From: Streptomyces beigongshangae
Lineage (GTDB): Bacteria > Actinomycetota > Actinomycetes > Streptomycetales > Streptomycetaceae
Assembly: GCF_019710745.1 (NCBI RefSeq)
Contig: NZ_JAHKJW010000021.1
Coordinates: 62,001-126,000, forward strand
Length of the DNA stretch: 64,000 bases
Direction: 5' to 3'
Shown here in pieces: positions 8,530-16,647 of this stretch (position 1 is its first letter; each line of letters starts with the position of its first letter). Under the pieces are notes generated by a model. The model saw nothing but the letters and a program-made list of their open reading frames with translations, was not told where the DNA came from and did no database searches. The translations under genes were made by a program, and so were the position numbers.

Positions 8530-9405
8530 TCATCGCCTTCGGGCGTCCGCCTCGGCGGTGTCCCGAAGCCGGTCCGATGCCCGGTGCAGCATCTGCCGGG
8601 CCGTCCGTCCGGCTCGCAGCGTCTCGCCGTGGACGAACGGCGCACCCGCGCGCGCGGCCTCGGACCGGGCCAGGGCGGACAGCACCGCGCCCGCGCGCCC
8701 GGGACCGCCGAACTGGAAGCCGAGCTGAGTGGTGTAGCACCGCGCCGCGGCGGTCTTGGCTGCCAGGACGGCACCGATGTCGGCGGTCACCTCGGCGGTG
8801 TCCCCGGGCGCGCCCCGCCCTGGCGCACCGGTGGAGTCCGGCCCCCGTACGACGTAGGGCGCGTCGCGCCACCAGCCGACACGCGGGAGCGGCGCGGCGG
8901 CGGTGACCGCCCGGACGGTGAGCAGGTGGTCGACGTGGTCCCCGATCCCCAGGGGGGCCAGGACCAGGTCCGCCGACGCCACGTGGGGGACGAGCAGCCG
9001 CACCAGGTCCGACTCCGCCGTGTCGCCGGGACGGGGCGGCGTGAAGAGCTCCGCCGCGCTGCCGTAGCCCCGGTGCGGGGCCTCGGCCAGGGGGAGGTGC
9101 ACCGGAGGGCGCGTGCCGAGTGCCCGCTGGGCGGCGCGGTCCTCGGCGCGGCGCAGGGCCATGTAGTCGACGTCGGCCGGCAGCCCCTTGTCGAGCTGGG
9201 TGGACAGGGCGAACGGACCGGGGTCCTCGACCGACGCCGTGAAGCAGGTGACGACCCACACCCGCCAGCCCGCCCGGGCCAGGAGCGCCAGGACGCCTCC
9301 GGCGGAGAAGACCGCGTCGTCCAGGTGCGGGCTGACGGCCACGGCCGCAGGGGCGCCCGGCGCGGGCGCGGGCACGGACGGGAAAGCGGGCACGGGCGCC
9401 GTCAC
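8530..9405 (-). CDS. PIG-L family N-deacetylase, last gene of the nine-gene operon
   Basis: 291 aa from the GTG at 9405, which overlaps the upstream glycosyltransferase stop by 4 bp. The zinc site of the PIG-L/LmbE fold is intact: SPHLDD at 25-30 and HVDH at 157-160. Known members remove the N-acetyl group from GlcNAc carried on a cyclitol or lipid: MshB on GlcNAc-inositol in mycothiol synthesis, PIG-L on GlcNAc-phosphatidylinositol. With an inositol-phosphate synthase and a GT4 transferase in the same operon, a GlcNAc-cyclitol conjugate is the likely substrate (inference). A dedicated MshB is not implied, because no MshC or MshD is present. Confidence 0.87.
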   Translation of the reverse strand: MTAPVPAFPSVPAPAPGAPAAVAVSPHLDDAVFSAGGVLALLARAGWRVWVVTCFTASVEDPGPFALSTQLDKGLPADVDYMALRRAEDRAAQRALGTRPPVHLPLAEAPHRGYGSAAELFTPPRPGDTAESDLVRLLVPHVASADLVLAPLGIGDHVDHLLTVRAVTAAAPLPRVGWWRDAPYVVRGPDSTGAPGRGAPGDTAEVTADIGAVLAAKTAAARCYTTQLGFQFGGPGRAGAVLSALARSEAARAGAPFVHGETLRAGRTARQMLHRASDRLRDTAEADARRR

Positions 9406-10856
9406 AGCAGGTGGGGTTCGTAGCGGAACCGGCAGGACAGGTCCACGGCGGGTTCCGCGGTCCGGCCGTTCCCGGTGGGCTCCGTGGTCCGGCTGGTCCC
9501 GGTGGGGTCCGCCGTCCGGTCGTTCCCGGTGGGCTCCGTGGCCGGGCCGCCGCCGACGGCGGACTTCGCGGCCCGGTCTCCGTCGGGGAGCCTCACGGCC
9601 GGGCCGGCGCCGCCGGGGTGCCCGGCCCCGCCGGACGCGCCCTCCCCGGACGCCGTTTCCGCCCGCCGCGTCGGCCACGCCGCGCACACCTCCTCGTACA
9701 CGGCACCGATGCGCGCGGCGGCCACCGGCCACGACCACTCGGACACCACCTGCCGCAGGGCCGTCCGCGCGAGGCGGCCGCGCAGCGGTGCGTCGTCGAG
9801 CAGCCGGGCCACGGCCTCCGCCAGCGCGCCGGGATCGCGCGTCGGCACCAGCAGCCCGTTGACACCGTCCCGTACGCAGTCCACCACCCCGACCGTGTCG
9901 GTCGACACCACCGGCAGTCCGCTCGCCATCGCCTCCAGGATGGTGTTGGAGAAACCCTCGGCCCAGGTGGGGCTCACGAAGACGTCGCCCCTGCGGTAGA
10001 CGGCGGGGGCGTCGTGGTAGCCGGTGGGCCCCAGCACCTCCACGGCGCCGGCCAGGTCGGACCGCCGCGCCCGGCGGGTCAGGACGTCCAGGTCGGGACC
10101 GGTCCCGGAGACCAGCAGCCGCAGCCGCCTGCCCCCGGCCAGGAGCAGCCGCACCGCCTCCAGCAGGTCAAGCACGCCCTTCCGGACGTCGATCCGGCCG
10201 TGGTACAGCAGCACCGGCGGGTCCCCGACCGTGCCCGGCGGGCGCCCCGGCGAGGGCCGGAAGCTGTCGGTGTCGGTGGCTCCGGGGACGACGGTGAAGC
10301 GTTCGGCAGGCACCCGGTGGCGGGCGGCGACCTCCGCCCGGAAGGACGGCGAGCCGATCAGCAGGGCCGGGGTGTCGTACAGCACCCTGCGGATCGCCGC
10401 CCGGTGGGTGCGGCAGCAGGTGCCGACCCAGTGGCCGTCACCGCCCTGGATGGAGACCACGGCCGGGATCCCGAGCCGCTCGGAGGACTCCAGCGCGGCC
10501 AGGCCCGGCGGGTAGCCGTACTGCGCGTGCAGCACGTCCAGCGGTTCGTGGGCGTGCAGGCCGGCGATCGTGTCGCACAACGCGGCCACGTCGGCCTCGA
10601 AGTCCGCGGGCAGTCCGTCGCCGACGGCCTGCTCGCCCAGCGACTCCAGGGCGACCGCGCGCACACCGGCGGGGACCCGTTCGGGCGGCGGGGGGCCGCC
10701 GCCGTAGACGGCGCGGCCCTGCCGGTCGCCGCGGTACTGCGACACCAGGACGACCTCGTGGCCCGCCGCGGTCAGGGACCGCAGCAGGTTCTCCGCGTAG
10801 GCACTCATGCCCGACACGGCCGGCCAGTAGCGGCGCGAGACGAAACAGATCCTCAT
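9402..10856 (-). CDS. GT4 family glycosyltransferase with repetitive C-terminal tail
   Basis: 484 aa. A GT-B fold: the N-terminal domain opens with MRICFVSRRYWPAVSGMS (the glycine-rich acceptor loop typical of GT4), and the C-terminal domain carries LLYHGRIDVRKG and the nucleotide-sugar motif EGFSNTILEAMASGLPVVS with the E-x7-E pair. MshA, which joins GlcNAc to inositol-3-phosphate, belongs to this family and is a reasonable model given the operon. After about residue 405 the protein becomes low-complexity and ends in a 9-residue repeat. Start and stop each overlap a neighbour by 4 bp. Confidence 0.87.
   Translation of the reverse strand: MRICFVSRRYWPAVSGMSAYAENLLRSLTAAGHEVVLVSQYRGDRQGRAVYGGGPPPPERVPAGVRAVALESLGEQAVGDGLPADFEADVAALCDTIAGLHAHEPLDVLHAQYGYPPGLAALESSERLGIPAVVSIQGGDGHWVGTCCRTHRAAIRRVLYDTPALLIGSPSFRAEVAARHRVPAERFTVVPGATDTDSFRPSPGRPPGTVGDPPVLLYHGRIDVRKGVLDLLEAVRLLLAGGRRLRLLVSGTGPDLDVLTRRARRSDLAGAVEVLGPTGYHDAPAVYRRGDVFVSPTWAEGFSNTILEAMASGLPVVSTDTVGVVDCVRDGVNGLLVPTRDPGALAEAVARLLDDAPLRGRLARTALRQVVSEWSWPVAAARIGAVYEEVCAAWPTRRAETASGEGASGGAGHPGGAGPAVRLPDGDRAAKSAVGGGPATEPTGNDRTADPTGTSRTTEPTGNGRTAEPAVDLSCRFRYEPHLL
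9454..9545. repeat. 27-bp tandem repeat in the glycosyltransferase tail
   Basis: Three full units (9454-9480, 9481-9507, 9508-9534) and a partial fourth. The period is a multiple of three and encodes a 9-residue motif of the form (T/A)-(E/D)-P-T-G-x-x-R-T. It lies outside the catalytic fold, so length changes should be tolerated. Confidence 0.9.
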
Positions 10857-11797
10857 CGCACGCGCTCCGGTGCGGGGACGCCGGACCCACCCGCGCCGGA
10901 GGTCCCGCCGACTCCGCCGACTCCGCCGACCCCGGCGGCTCCGGTGAGTTCGGCGTGTCGCACCGCCTCCAGCGCCGCGGGCACCAGCGTGTCGGCGCGG
11001 TGCGCGTCGCGCGACAGCTCCAGGCTCACCAGACCGCCGTACCGTACGGCGCGCAGCGCGCCCAGGACGGCCGGCAGGTCCATGTCGCCCTCGCCCGGGG
11101 CGCGGTGCTCGTGCCGGCCGCGCGGCATGTCCTCCACGGCGACCGCACCGAGGTCCCCGGCGTGCCGCACCACCGCCCGACCCGGTGACAGCCCGCCGGT
11201 CACCAGACAGTGCCCGGTGTCCAGCGCCAGCCGCAGGCCGGGGACGAGGGTCGCGAGGCGGGACCAGCCCGCGCAGTCCTCGACGAGCATGCCCGGCTCC
11301 GGTTCGAAGGCCGCCACCACGCCCCGCCCGGCGGCGTACGCCACGACGGCGCGCACCCCCTCGACCAGGTGCCCCCAGGCCGTTCCGCCGGGAGAGGTGT
11401 CGGTGCCCGGGGCCGGCACACCCGCCCAGAACGAGACCGCCTCGCTGCCCAGGTCGGCGGCGATGTCCACACACAGGCGCAGGAACGCCAGGCGCCGGGC
11501 CCGCCCGGCCGGATCGGCGGTGACCAGCGTCGGCTCGTGCTTGCGCCGCGGGTCCAGCAGGAAACGCGCCCCGGTCTCCACGGTGCTGCCCAGCCCCAGC
11601 CGGTCCAGCCGGCGGGCCAGCGCCGCGGTGCGGGACACCAGCCGCGGGGCGAACGGGTCGTGGTGGGCCACGTCCACGGTGAGCGCGACCCCGGCGTACC
11701 CGGTGTCGGCCAGCAGCGCCAGCGCGTCGTCCAGGCGGTGCGAGGTCATGCCGTTGGTGTTGTAGGCGTAGCGCAGCCCGCCGGCGGGGGCGCTCAC
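10853..11797 (-). CDS. Sugar-phosphate isomerase/epimerase-like TIM-barrel protein
   Basis: 314 aa from a GTG that overlaps the YcaO stop by 4 bp. It has the AP-endonuclease-2/xylose-isomerase barrel pattern: an early LRYAYNTNGMTSHRLDDAL strand-helix, a metal-ligand Glu in VVAAFEPEPGML, LALDTGHCL with Asp and His, and a final Glu in GGLVSLELSRD. IolE/IolI-type inosose dehydratases and isomerases share this fold, so action on an oxidised inositol is plausible beside a Gfo/Idh/MocA dehydrogenase. The C-terminus has a Gly-Val-Gly repeat (9-bp period, about 10905-10945). The exact reaction is not readable. Confidence 0.8.
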   Translation of the reverse strand: MSAPAGGLRYAYNTNGMTSHRLDDALALLADTGYAGVALTVDVAHHDPFAPRLVSRTAALARRLDRLGLGSTVETGARFLLDPRRKHEPTLVTADPAGRARRLAFLRLCVDIAADLGSEAVSFWAGVPAPGTDTSPGGTAWGHLVEGVRAVVAYAAGRGVVAAFEPEPGMLVEDCAGWSRLATLVPGLRLALDTGHCLVTGGLSPGRAVVRHAGDLGAVAVEDMPRGRHEHRAPGEGDMDLPAVLGALRAVRYGGLVSLELSRDAHRADTLVPAALEAVRHAELTGAAGVGGVGGVGGTSGAGGSGVPAPERVR

Positions 11798-13395
11798 CGG
11801 ACCGCCCCCGCCGCCGTACGGGCCACCGCGTGGCGGTCGGGTTCGCGGTAGAGGGGGTACAGCCCGCCCACCGTCCTGCGGGCCGCGTCGACGTCGAACC
11901 AGGCCGGGCCGCCCAGCCGTTCGCGGGCCCCGGCGGTGAGGTGCACCGGCCGTGCCCCGGGGTGCGGGAGGAGGCCCACCCCGGCCAGCGGGTGGCCGCG
12001 TTCGACCAGGCGCCGTACGCCGCGTTCCCCGATCCGCGCGTACGACATCGTCTCCACCTCCATGCCGGGCACGAGCACCTTGACCGCGTGCACGCCGCAG
12101 CCGCCCGTCGCGACCACCAGCACGTCGAAGTCCGCCAGCCGCAGCAGCAGGTCCTCCAGGAGGGCGGCGGGCTCGTCCAGCGAGCCGGCCGGCACGGTCG
12201 GCAGCGACGAGAAGGCCACGCCGGAACGCCGGGACAGCACGGTGGGCTCCAGCAGCTCCCGCAGGCGTACGGCGTCCATGGCGGCCCACGCCGTCATCTC
12301 CCGCAGCGCCCGGGGCTCCTGGGGCGCCAGCGGGGACGACATCTCGCGCTCCAGGTAACCGGGCGGGGCGATCCGGGCGACCAGCGGCAGCGGGCCGTGC
12401 GAGAAGACCTTGCGGGCGCGGGAGGAGACGTACTCCGAGAGCGCCTTGCGCAGCGCGGTCTCCCGGTCCGGGTGGGCCGCCTCGCCGCACGCGGTGAGCG
12501 TCAGCGGTGTCGCGAGGTCCTCCGTGCCGCGGCCGTGCGCGGCGTCCGTGCCCACCACGTGGACGTCGGCCAGGCCGAAGCGGGTGGAGGCGAGTTTGGG
12601 CAGCACCTCGACGCCTGCGTCCCGCAGCCGGTCGAGCACGCGCAGGGTGACCGGATCGGTCACCGCGTCCAGGTCGATGACGACACCCTCGTCCATCGCG
12701 CGGTGCCCGGTGGCGTTGCCGTCGCGCTGGAGGATCTCCAGGAGCGCGTGGGACACCGCGCGCTCCGGGGTGTCACCGGCCCCCAGCCCGTTGGTGATCG
12801 GCGTGATCAGCCGGCCGCCGGGAGGAGGGGCGCCGGGCAGGTCCGAGCCGCAGGCGGCGGCGAACTCGGCGGGCACCAGCACCTCCTCACCGGTACGCAG
12901 CCGGTGCGCGGGCACCCAGTCCAGCGGGCGGCCGGGGCCGTAGTCCGCGCCGGCGGGCAGGACGAGTTCCACCGGATCGGCGACCCGGTCCCGGCCGCGT
13001 TCGCGCACCAGTTCGGCGTACGAGGCGCGGCGGCGTCCGGTGCGGGCCAGGTGCCGGGCCAGCAGCACCGTCTCGGTGAGTTCGCCGTAGGCGCCGACGC
13101 GGGCCTGGGCGGTGTCCGCCCCGTACCCGTAGGCCCCCTTGCGGACGCCGGCCGCGTCCAGGTGGTCGGCCGCGACGACCGGCAGGCCGGTGCGGTCCGC
13201 GGCGCCGATGTCGAAGTCCCGCTGCTCGCCGGGGGCGAGCGCGTCGCGGTAGGCCCGCACCACCGGGTGTTCGGCGGCGGGGTTCCCGGCGGACCGCGCG
13301 GCGGGACCCCCTGCGGACCGCGTGACGGAGGCCGTCACGGAGTCCGTCACGGAGTCCGTGGTGGAGTTCGCGGTGGGCTTCACAGCGGGGTTCAT
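11794..13395 (-). CDS. YcaO domain protein
   Basis: 533 aa. After a repetitive N-terminus (1-40) the protein follows the YcaO fold: TNGLGAG at 201-207, the ATP/Mg motif region HALLEILQRD at 216-225, and ALRKALSEYVSSRAR at 314-328, equivalent to the family's ExxxSR segment. YcaO enzymes use ATP to activate an amide oxygen, making azolines, amidines or thioamides, usually on ribosomal peptides. No precursor peptide, TfuA, E1-like partner or dehydrogenase is visible, and the flanking genes are carbohydrate enzymes, so the substrate may not be a peptide. ATGA overlap with the MBL gene upstream and GTGA overlap with the isomerase downstream. Confidence 0.85.
   Translation of the reverse strand: MNPAVKPTANSTTDSVTDSVTASVTRSAGGPAARSAGNPAAEHPVVRAYRDALAPGEQRDFDIGAADRTGLPVVAADHLDAAGVRKGAYGYGADTAQARVGAYGELTETVLLARHLARTGRRRASYAELVRERGRDRVADPVELVLPAGADYGPGRPLDWVPAHRLRTGEEVLVPAEFAAACGSDLPGAPPPGGRLITPITNGLGAGDTPERAVSHALLEILQRDGNATGHRAMDEGVVIDLDAVTDPVTLRVLDRLRDAGVEVLPKLASTRFGLADVHVVGTDAAHGRGTEDLATPLTLTACGEAAHPDRETALRKALSEYVSSRARKVFSHGPLPLVARIAPPGYLEREMSSPLAPQEPRALREMTAWAAMDAVRLRELLEPTVLSRRSGVAFSSLPTVPAGSLDEPAALLEDLLLRLADFDVLVVATGGCGVHAVKVLVPGMEVETMSYARIGERGVRRLVERGHPLAGVGLLPHPGARPVHLTAGARERLGGPAWFDVDAARRTVGGLYPLYREPDRHAVARTAAGAVR
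13322..13369. repeat. 12-bp tandem repeat in the YcaO N-terminus
   Basis: Four units of 12 bp (13322, 13334, 13346, 13358) encode a Thr-(Asp/Ala)-Ser-Val repeat near residues 9-25, before the YcaO fold begins. Confidence 0.88.
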
Positions 13396-14219
13396 CGTCC
13401 GGGTCCCATCGGTAGGGCGGCCGTACTGGGACGGCCGGTCAACTGCTGGTCGAACAGGCGCAGTACGTCCGCGGTGGTCACGGGGGCGGCGAACTCGAAG
13501 GGGGTGGCCACCGCCCCGAAGTCCAGCCCGGCGATCACCGACCGGTAGTGGCGCACCTCGCCGTGGGAGAGCGGGACCCGGGCGTGGTAGGCCTTGTGGC
13601 ACGACAGGGCGCGGGGCACGGTGCCGTCCAGGTCGACCTTGAGCGTGTCGCCGCAGAAGAGGATCCCCCGGCGCGCGTCGTGCAGCACGCAGTGGCCCGG
13701 GAAGTGGCCGGCGGTGCGGTGGACGGTCAGGCCCGGCGCCAGTTCCAGGCTCTCGTCCACCGGCCAGGTGACCCGGAACGCCTTCGTCCAGGTGAGGTCC
13801 TGCACACCGATGGCCACCACCGGCGGGTCGAAGTGCTGCTGCAGCTGCCACAGGGCCCCGTACCCGTGGACGTGGCTGGCGCCGAGCCGGGTGACGCCGC
13901 CGAGCCGCTCGATCTCGGCCAGCGCCTCCCGGGGGTAGTAGGGAGCCGCCTCCCAGGCGACGTTGCCGCCCTCGGCCTCGATCAGCCAGCCCGTCGACCC
14001 CAGGCCGAAGGACGGGACGGTACGGAATCCGGTGACGCCCGGGACGGGCCGGTCCCAGTCGGCGGCCAGCAGGTCCCCGACGGCCTTCTCCTCACGGAAG
14101 TCCCAGCCTTCCGCGGGCAGCGCGTTGCGCACGTCGCAGCAGACCGGGCAGGCGGGCGGGGACCCGAACCACCGTTGCCAGTGTCCGCAGTCGGCGCAGG
14201 CGTACATCGTCAGGGTCAT
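13392..14219 (-). CDS. MBL-fold protein with N-terminal zinc ribbon and altered metal motif
   Basis: 275 aa. C8, C11, C24 and C27 form a rubredoxin-like zinc ribbon. The metallo-beta-lactamase fold follows: N-terminal sheet, then SHVHGYG at 115-121, TAGHFPGH at 169-176 and FCGDTL with D191. The canonical HxHxDH is reduced to HVHGYG, so the Asp and third His expected for the second metal are missing; a single-metal or altered site is likely. The family includes hydrolases and redox enzymes, so activity is uncertain. The gene overlaps the oxidoreductase stop upstream and the YcaO start downstream by 4 bp each, tying it to the same pathway. Confidence 0.8.
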   Translation of the reverse strand: MTLTMYACADCGHWQRWFGSPPACPVCCDVRNALPAEGWDFREEKAVGDLLAADWDRPVPGVTGFRTVPSFGLGSTGWLIEAEGGNVAWEAAPYYPREALAEIERLGGVTRLGASHVHGYGALWQLQQHFDPPVVAIGVQDLTWTKAFRVTWPVDESLELAPGLTVHRTAGHFPGHCVLHDARRGILFCGDTLKVDLDGTVPRALSCHKAYHARVPLSHGEVRHYRSVIAGLDFGAVATPFEFAAPVTTADVLRLFDQQLTGRPSTAALPMGPGR

Positions 14220-15439
14220 CGTCGGCCTTCCTCCAGGACGGGCCGGACCGGGTCGGGCGCCGGTACCTGTACGGGGTCGCGCGGGGCGGTGGCACCGGCG
14301 CGGGACAGCGCCTCCAGCAGCAGCCGGTGCAGCGCGAGGTCGCGTCGCAGCGGCCAGGGCCAGGCGCGCTCCACCGGGGTCCCGGCGCGTACCGCGGCCA
14401 CGGCGGCGGAGAACTCCCGCACCTGGGCGGCGAAGGGGGAGGTACCGGTGTCGAAGGGCACGGGCACGGGCGCGCGGTCCGCGGTGCGCGCGCCGGTGAG
14501 CCACAGCGTGCCCCCGGCGTCCTGGCCGAGGGTGTCGACGGCGGTCAGCTGTCCGCCGGTGCCCACCACCTCCAGGCGGCGGCGCGGCAGCGCGTCGGGG
14601 GTGTTGTACGCCAGGTGCAGGGTGGTGAGGACACCGCCGCCGGTCCGGCCGGCCAGCACGGCGCCGTCGTCGACCGGGTAGGGGTGCACCCGGTGCTGCA
14701 CCAGCGCCGTCAGGTCCGCCACGTCGTCCCCGCCGAGCAGGACGCCCACCAGGTCGAGCCCGTGCGGCGCCAGGTCGAGCGCGGCCCCGCCGCCCGCCCG
14801 CGCCGGATCGGCCCGCCAGTTGTCGTACGGGCGGCCGTCCGGCGACCAGGTGGGCGGCAGCCAGCAGCCGTAGGTGATCCGCACCGCGGTGACGGTGCCC
14901 AGCGCCCCGGCGGCCACCGCGTCGCGCACGGCCCGGTGGGCCGGGTGGAAGCGCTGGTCGTAGGCGGTCGCCGCGAGCGTGCCGGACCGTCCGCAGGCCG
15001 TGACCAGCCGCTCGGCCTCGGCGAGGTCGGCGGCCAGCGGCTTCTCGCACAGCACCGCGGCCCCCGACGCGGCGGCCGTCTCGACCGCGGCGCGGTGGGC
15101 GTGGTTGGGCGTCGCGACGTACACCGCGTCGGGCCGGTACGCGGACAGCAGGTCCACGAGGCCGGCCGCGGACCGGGCCTCGGGCACACGGGCGGCCAGC
15201 AGGGAGGCGGCCGCGGGGTCGAGGTCGGTCACGGCGACGAGGCGGGGCACCACACCGCCCGCGCTGCCTGCCGCCGCCTCCAGCAGGCCGGGCAGGAAGT
15301 GGTCCCGGGCCACCCAGCCGCAGCCGGTGACCGCCCACCGGCACTCGGCCGGGACGGCGGCCTGCCCGCCCGTGTCCGCCCCGCCCGTGTCCGCCTCATC
15401 CGTGCTCGCCCCGTCCGGGTTCACTCCGTCCGTGTTCAC
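14216..15439 (-). CDS. Gfo/Idh/MocA family oxidoreductase
   Basis: 407 aa from a GTG overlapping the methyltransferase stop. After about 30 low-complexity residues the NAD(P) fold starts with VTGCGWVA (37-44), then TPNHAHR and the family's EKP lysine motif at 132-134. The C-terminal sheet domain includes GGGAALDLAPHGLDLV, with the conserved D and H near the substrate. Members include myo-inositol 2-dehydrogenase, so oxidation of the inositol made by the first gene of the operon to an inosose is the simplest role (inference). UDP-sugar or other cyclitol dehydrogenase activity would fit equally well. Confidence 0.87.
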   Translation of the reverse strand: MNTDGVNPDGASTDEADTGGADTGGQAAVPAECRWAVTGCGWVARDHFLPGLLEAAAGSAGGVVPRLVAVTDLDPAAASLLAARVPEARSAAGLVDLLSAYRPDAVYVATPNHAHRAAVETAAASGAAVLCEKPLAADLAEAERLVTACGRSGTLAATAYDQRFHPAHRAVRDAVAAGALGTVTAVRITYGCWLPPTWSPDGRPYDNWRADPARAGGGAALDLAPHGLDLVGVLLGGDDVADLTALVQHRVHPYPVDDGAVLAGRTGGGVLTTLHLAYNTPDALPRRRLEVVGTGGQLTAVDTLGQDAGGTLWLTGARTADRAPVPVPFDTGTSPFAAQVREFSAAVAAVRAGTPVERAWPWPLRRDLALHRLLLEALSRAGATAPRDPVQVPAPDPVRPVLEEGRR

Positions 15440-15440
15440 C
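15368..15440. repeat. 15-bp tandem repeat in the oxidoreductase N-terminus
   Basis: Four full units (15368, 15383, 15398, 15413) and a partial fifth encode an Asp/Gly/Thr-rich 5-residue repeat in residues 1-25, ending at the overlapping start codon. Confidence 0.85.
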
Positions 15441-16647
15441 AGCGCTCCGGCAGGTCGAGGAGCACCCGGCGGCGGGCGAGAGCGGTCACCTCGGGCGTCA
15501 GCCGTCCGGCCCGCGCGTCGGCGAGCAGGCCGGGGGAGAGGTCGGCGCGTTCGGGCAGGTAGGCGGCGGCGCCGGGGCCGTACTCGTCCCGCCAGCGCGC
15601 CCCGGGCCAGTGCAGCACCCCGTCGTGGTAGAGCGGGTTGGGCCGCAGGGGCCGCCCCGGTACGGGCCGGTCGGGGGAGAGGGGACCGTACCCGGCGGGC
15701 GGGGGCGGGGCGCCGACCAGGGCGAGGGCCTCGCAACCGGCCAGCTCCGCGGGCGGGCGCGGAGGAGGCACCGTCTCCTCCAGCAGGGCACGGGTCAGGT
15801 CCGCGTCGTCGTAGCACAGGGCGTGCGGCAGCAGCGCGCGCCAGCCGGCCGGATCCAGCGGCAGACCGGAGACCGGCCCCGGGACGAGGGAGTTGTGGCA
15901 GTGGCCCAGCACGACACCGCCGCCGTCGGCGTACGCCAGAGCACGGCGGACCACCTCCCGTTTGCGGGGCAGGAAGTACAGCGCGTCGTGGCAGGCCACA
16001 TAGGCCGGGCGGTCCGGGGGAAGCAGCGGCCAGGGCGCGGTGACGTCGGCGCACACCAGCCGCGCCGAAGGGACGACGTAGTGCCGGGCCAGCCACAGTT
16101 TGGCGAAGACCACGTCGACGCCGGTCAGGTCCCGGTGCCCGCGCAGCTCCAGTTCCCGCAGCAGGTGGCCGGCGCCGCAGGCCAGTTCCAGCACCGGCAG
16201 GGTGCCCGGGGAGTGGCGGGCGGTCAGGGCGAGCACGGCCAGCCAGGTCGGATCGCTCCAGCGGTGCAGGAAGTAGTCACCGACCCGGCCCATGCCCAGC
16301 AGCGTCACCGCCTCGCGCAGGGTGGCGGCGCGCAGCGCGGCACGCAGCGTGCCGGGGGAGGGGACCGGACCGTCCCACCAGTCGTCGGCGTCGCTGAGCA
16401 GGACGAGCGCGGCGCCGTCCGTGTCGCCCGCCCCGATGCTGCGCACCGCCCGCTCGCGCAGCTCCTCGCGGCCGGTGCGCAGCCAGGGGATGCCGGCCAC
16501 GACGGGCCAGCGCCGCTCCCCGTCGGACAGGAGTCCGGGGCCGTCGGCCCGCAGCGGGGCCCCGTTGCCGGGGCTGACGAGGTCCGGCACGACCGGCGTC
16601 GGCGCGGGCGCGCGCCCGGCTGCCGCGCGCCCCGCCGTGGCCTTCAC
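15436..16647 (-). CDS. SAM-dependent methyltransferase with Trm112-like N-terminal segment
   Basis: 403 aa. The class I SAM site is VLELACGAG (152-160), followed by LTGVDVVFAKLWLAR and a CADVTAPWPL acidic loop. Residues 20-58 (LVSPGNGAPLRADGPGLL, then RRWPVVAGIPWL) have the shape of the Trm112/UbiE-type zinc domain found before many natural-product methyltransferases, but the cysteine pairs are gone. The C-terminal third (about 260-403) is unusual and unassigned. It overlaps both neighbours by 4 bp. O-, N- or C-methylation of the operon product is likely; the position is unknown. Confidence 0.82.
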   Translation of the reverse strand: MKATAGRAAAGRAPAPTPVVPDLVSPGNGAPLRADGPGLLSDGERRWPVVAGIPWLRTGREELRERAVRSIGAGDTDGAALVLLSDADDWWDGPVPSPGTLRAALRAATLREAVTLLGMGRVGDYFLHRWSDPTWLAVLALTARHSPGTLPVLELACGAGHLLRELELRGHRDLTGVDVVFAKLWLARHYVVPSARLVCADVTAPWPLLPPDRPAYVACHDALYFLPRKREVVRRALAYADGGGVVLGHCHNSLVPGPVSGLPLDPAGWRALLPHALCYDDADLTRALLEETVPPPRPPAELAGCEALALVGAPPPPAGYGPLSPDRPVPGRPLRPNPLYHDGVLHWPGARWRDEYGPGAAAYLPERADLSPGLLADARAGRLTPEVTALARRRVLLDLPERW

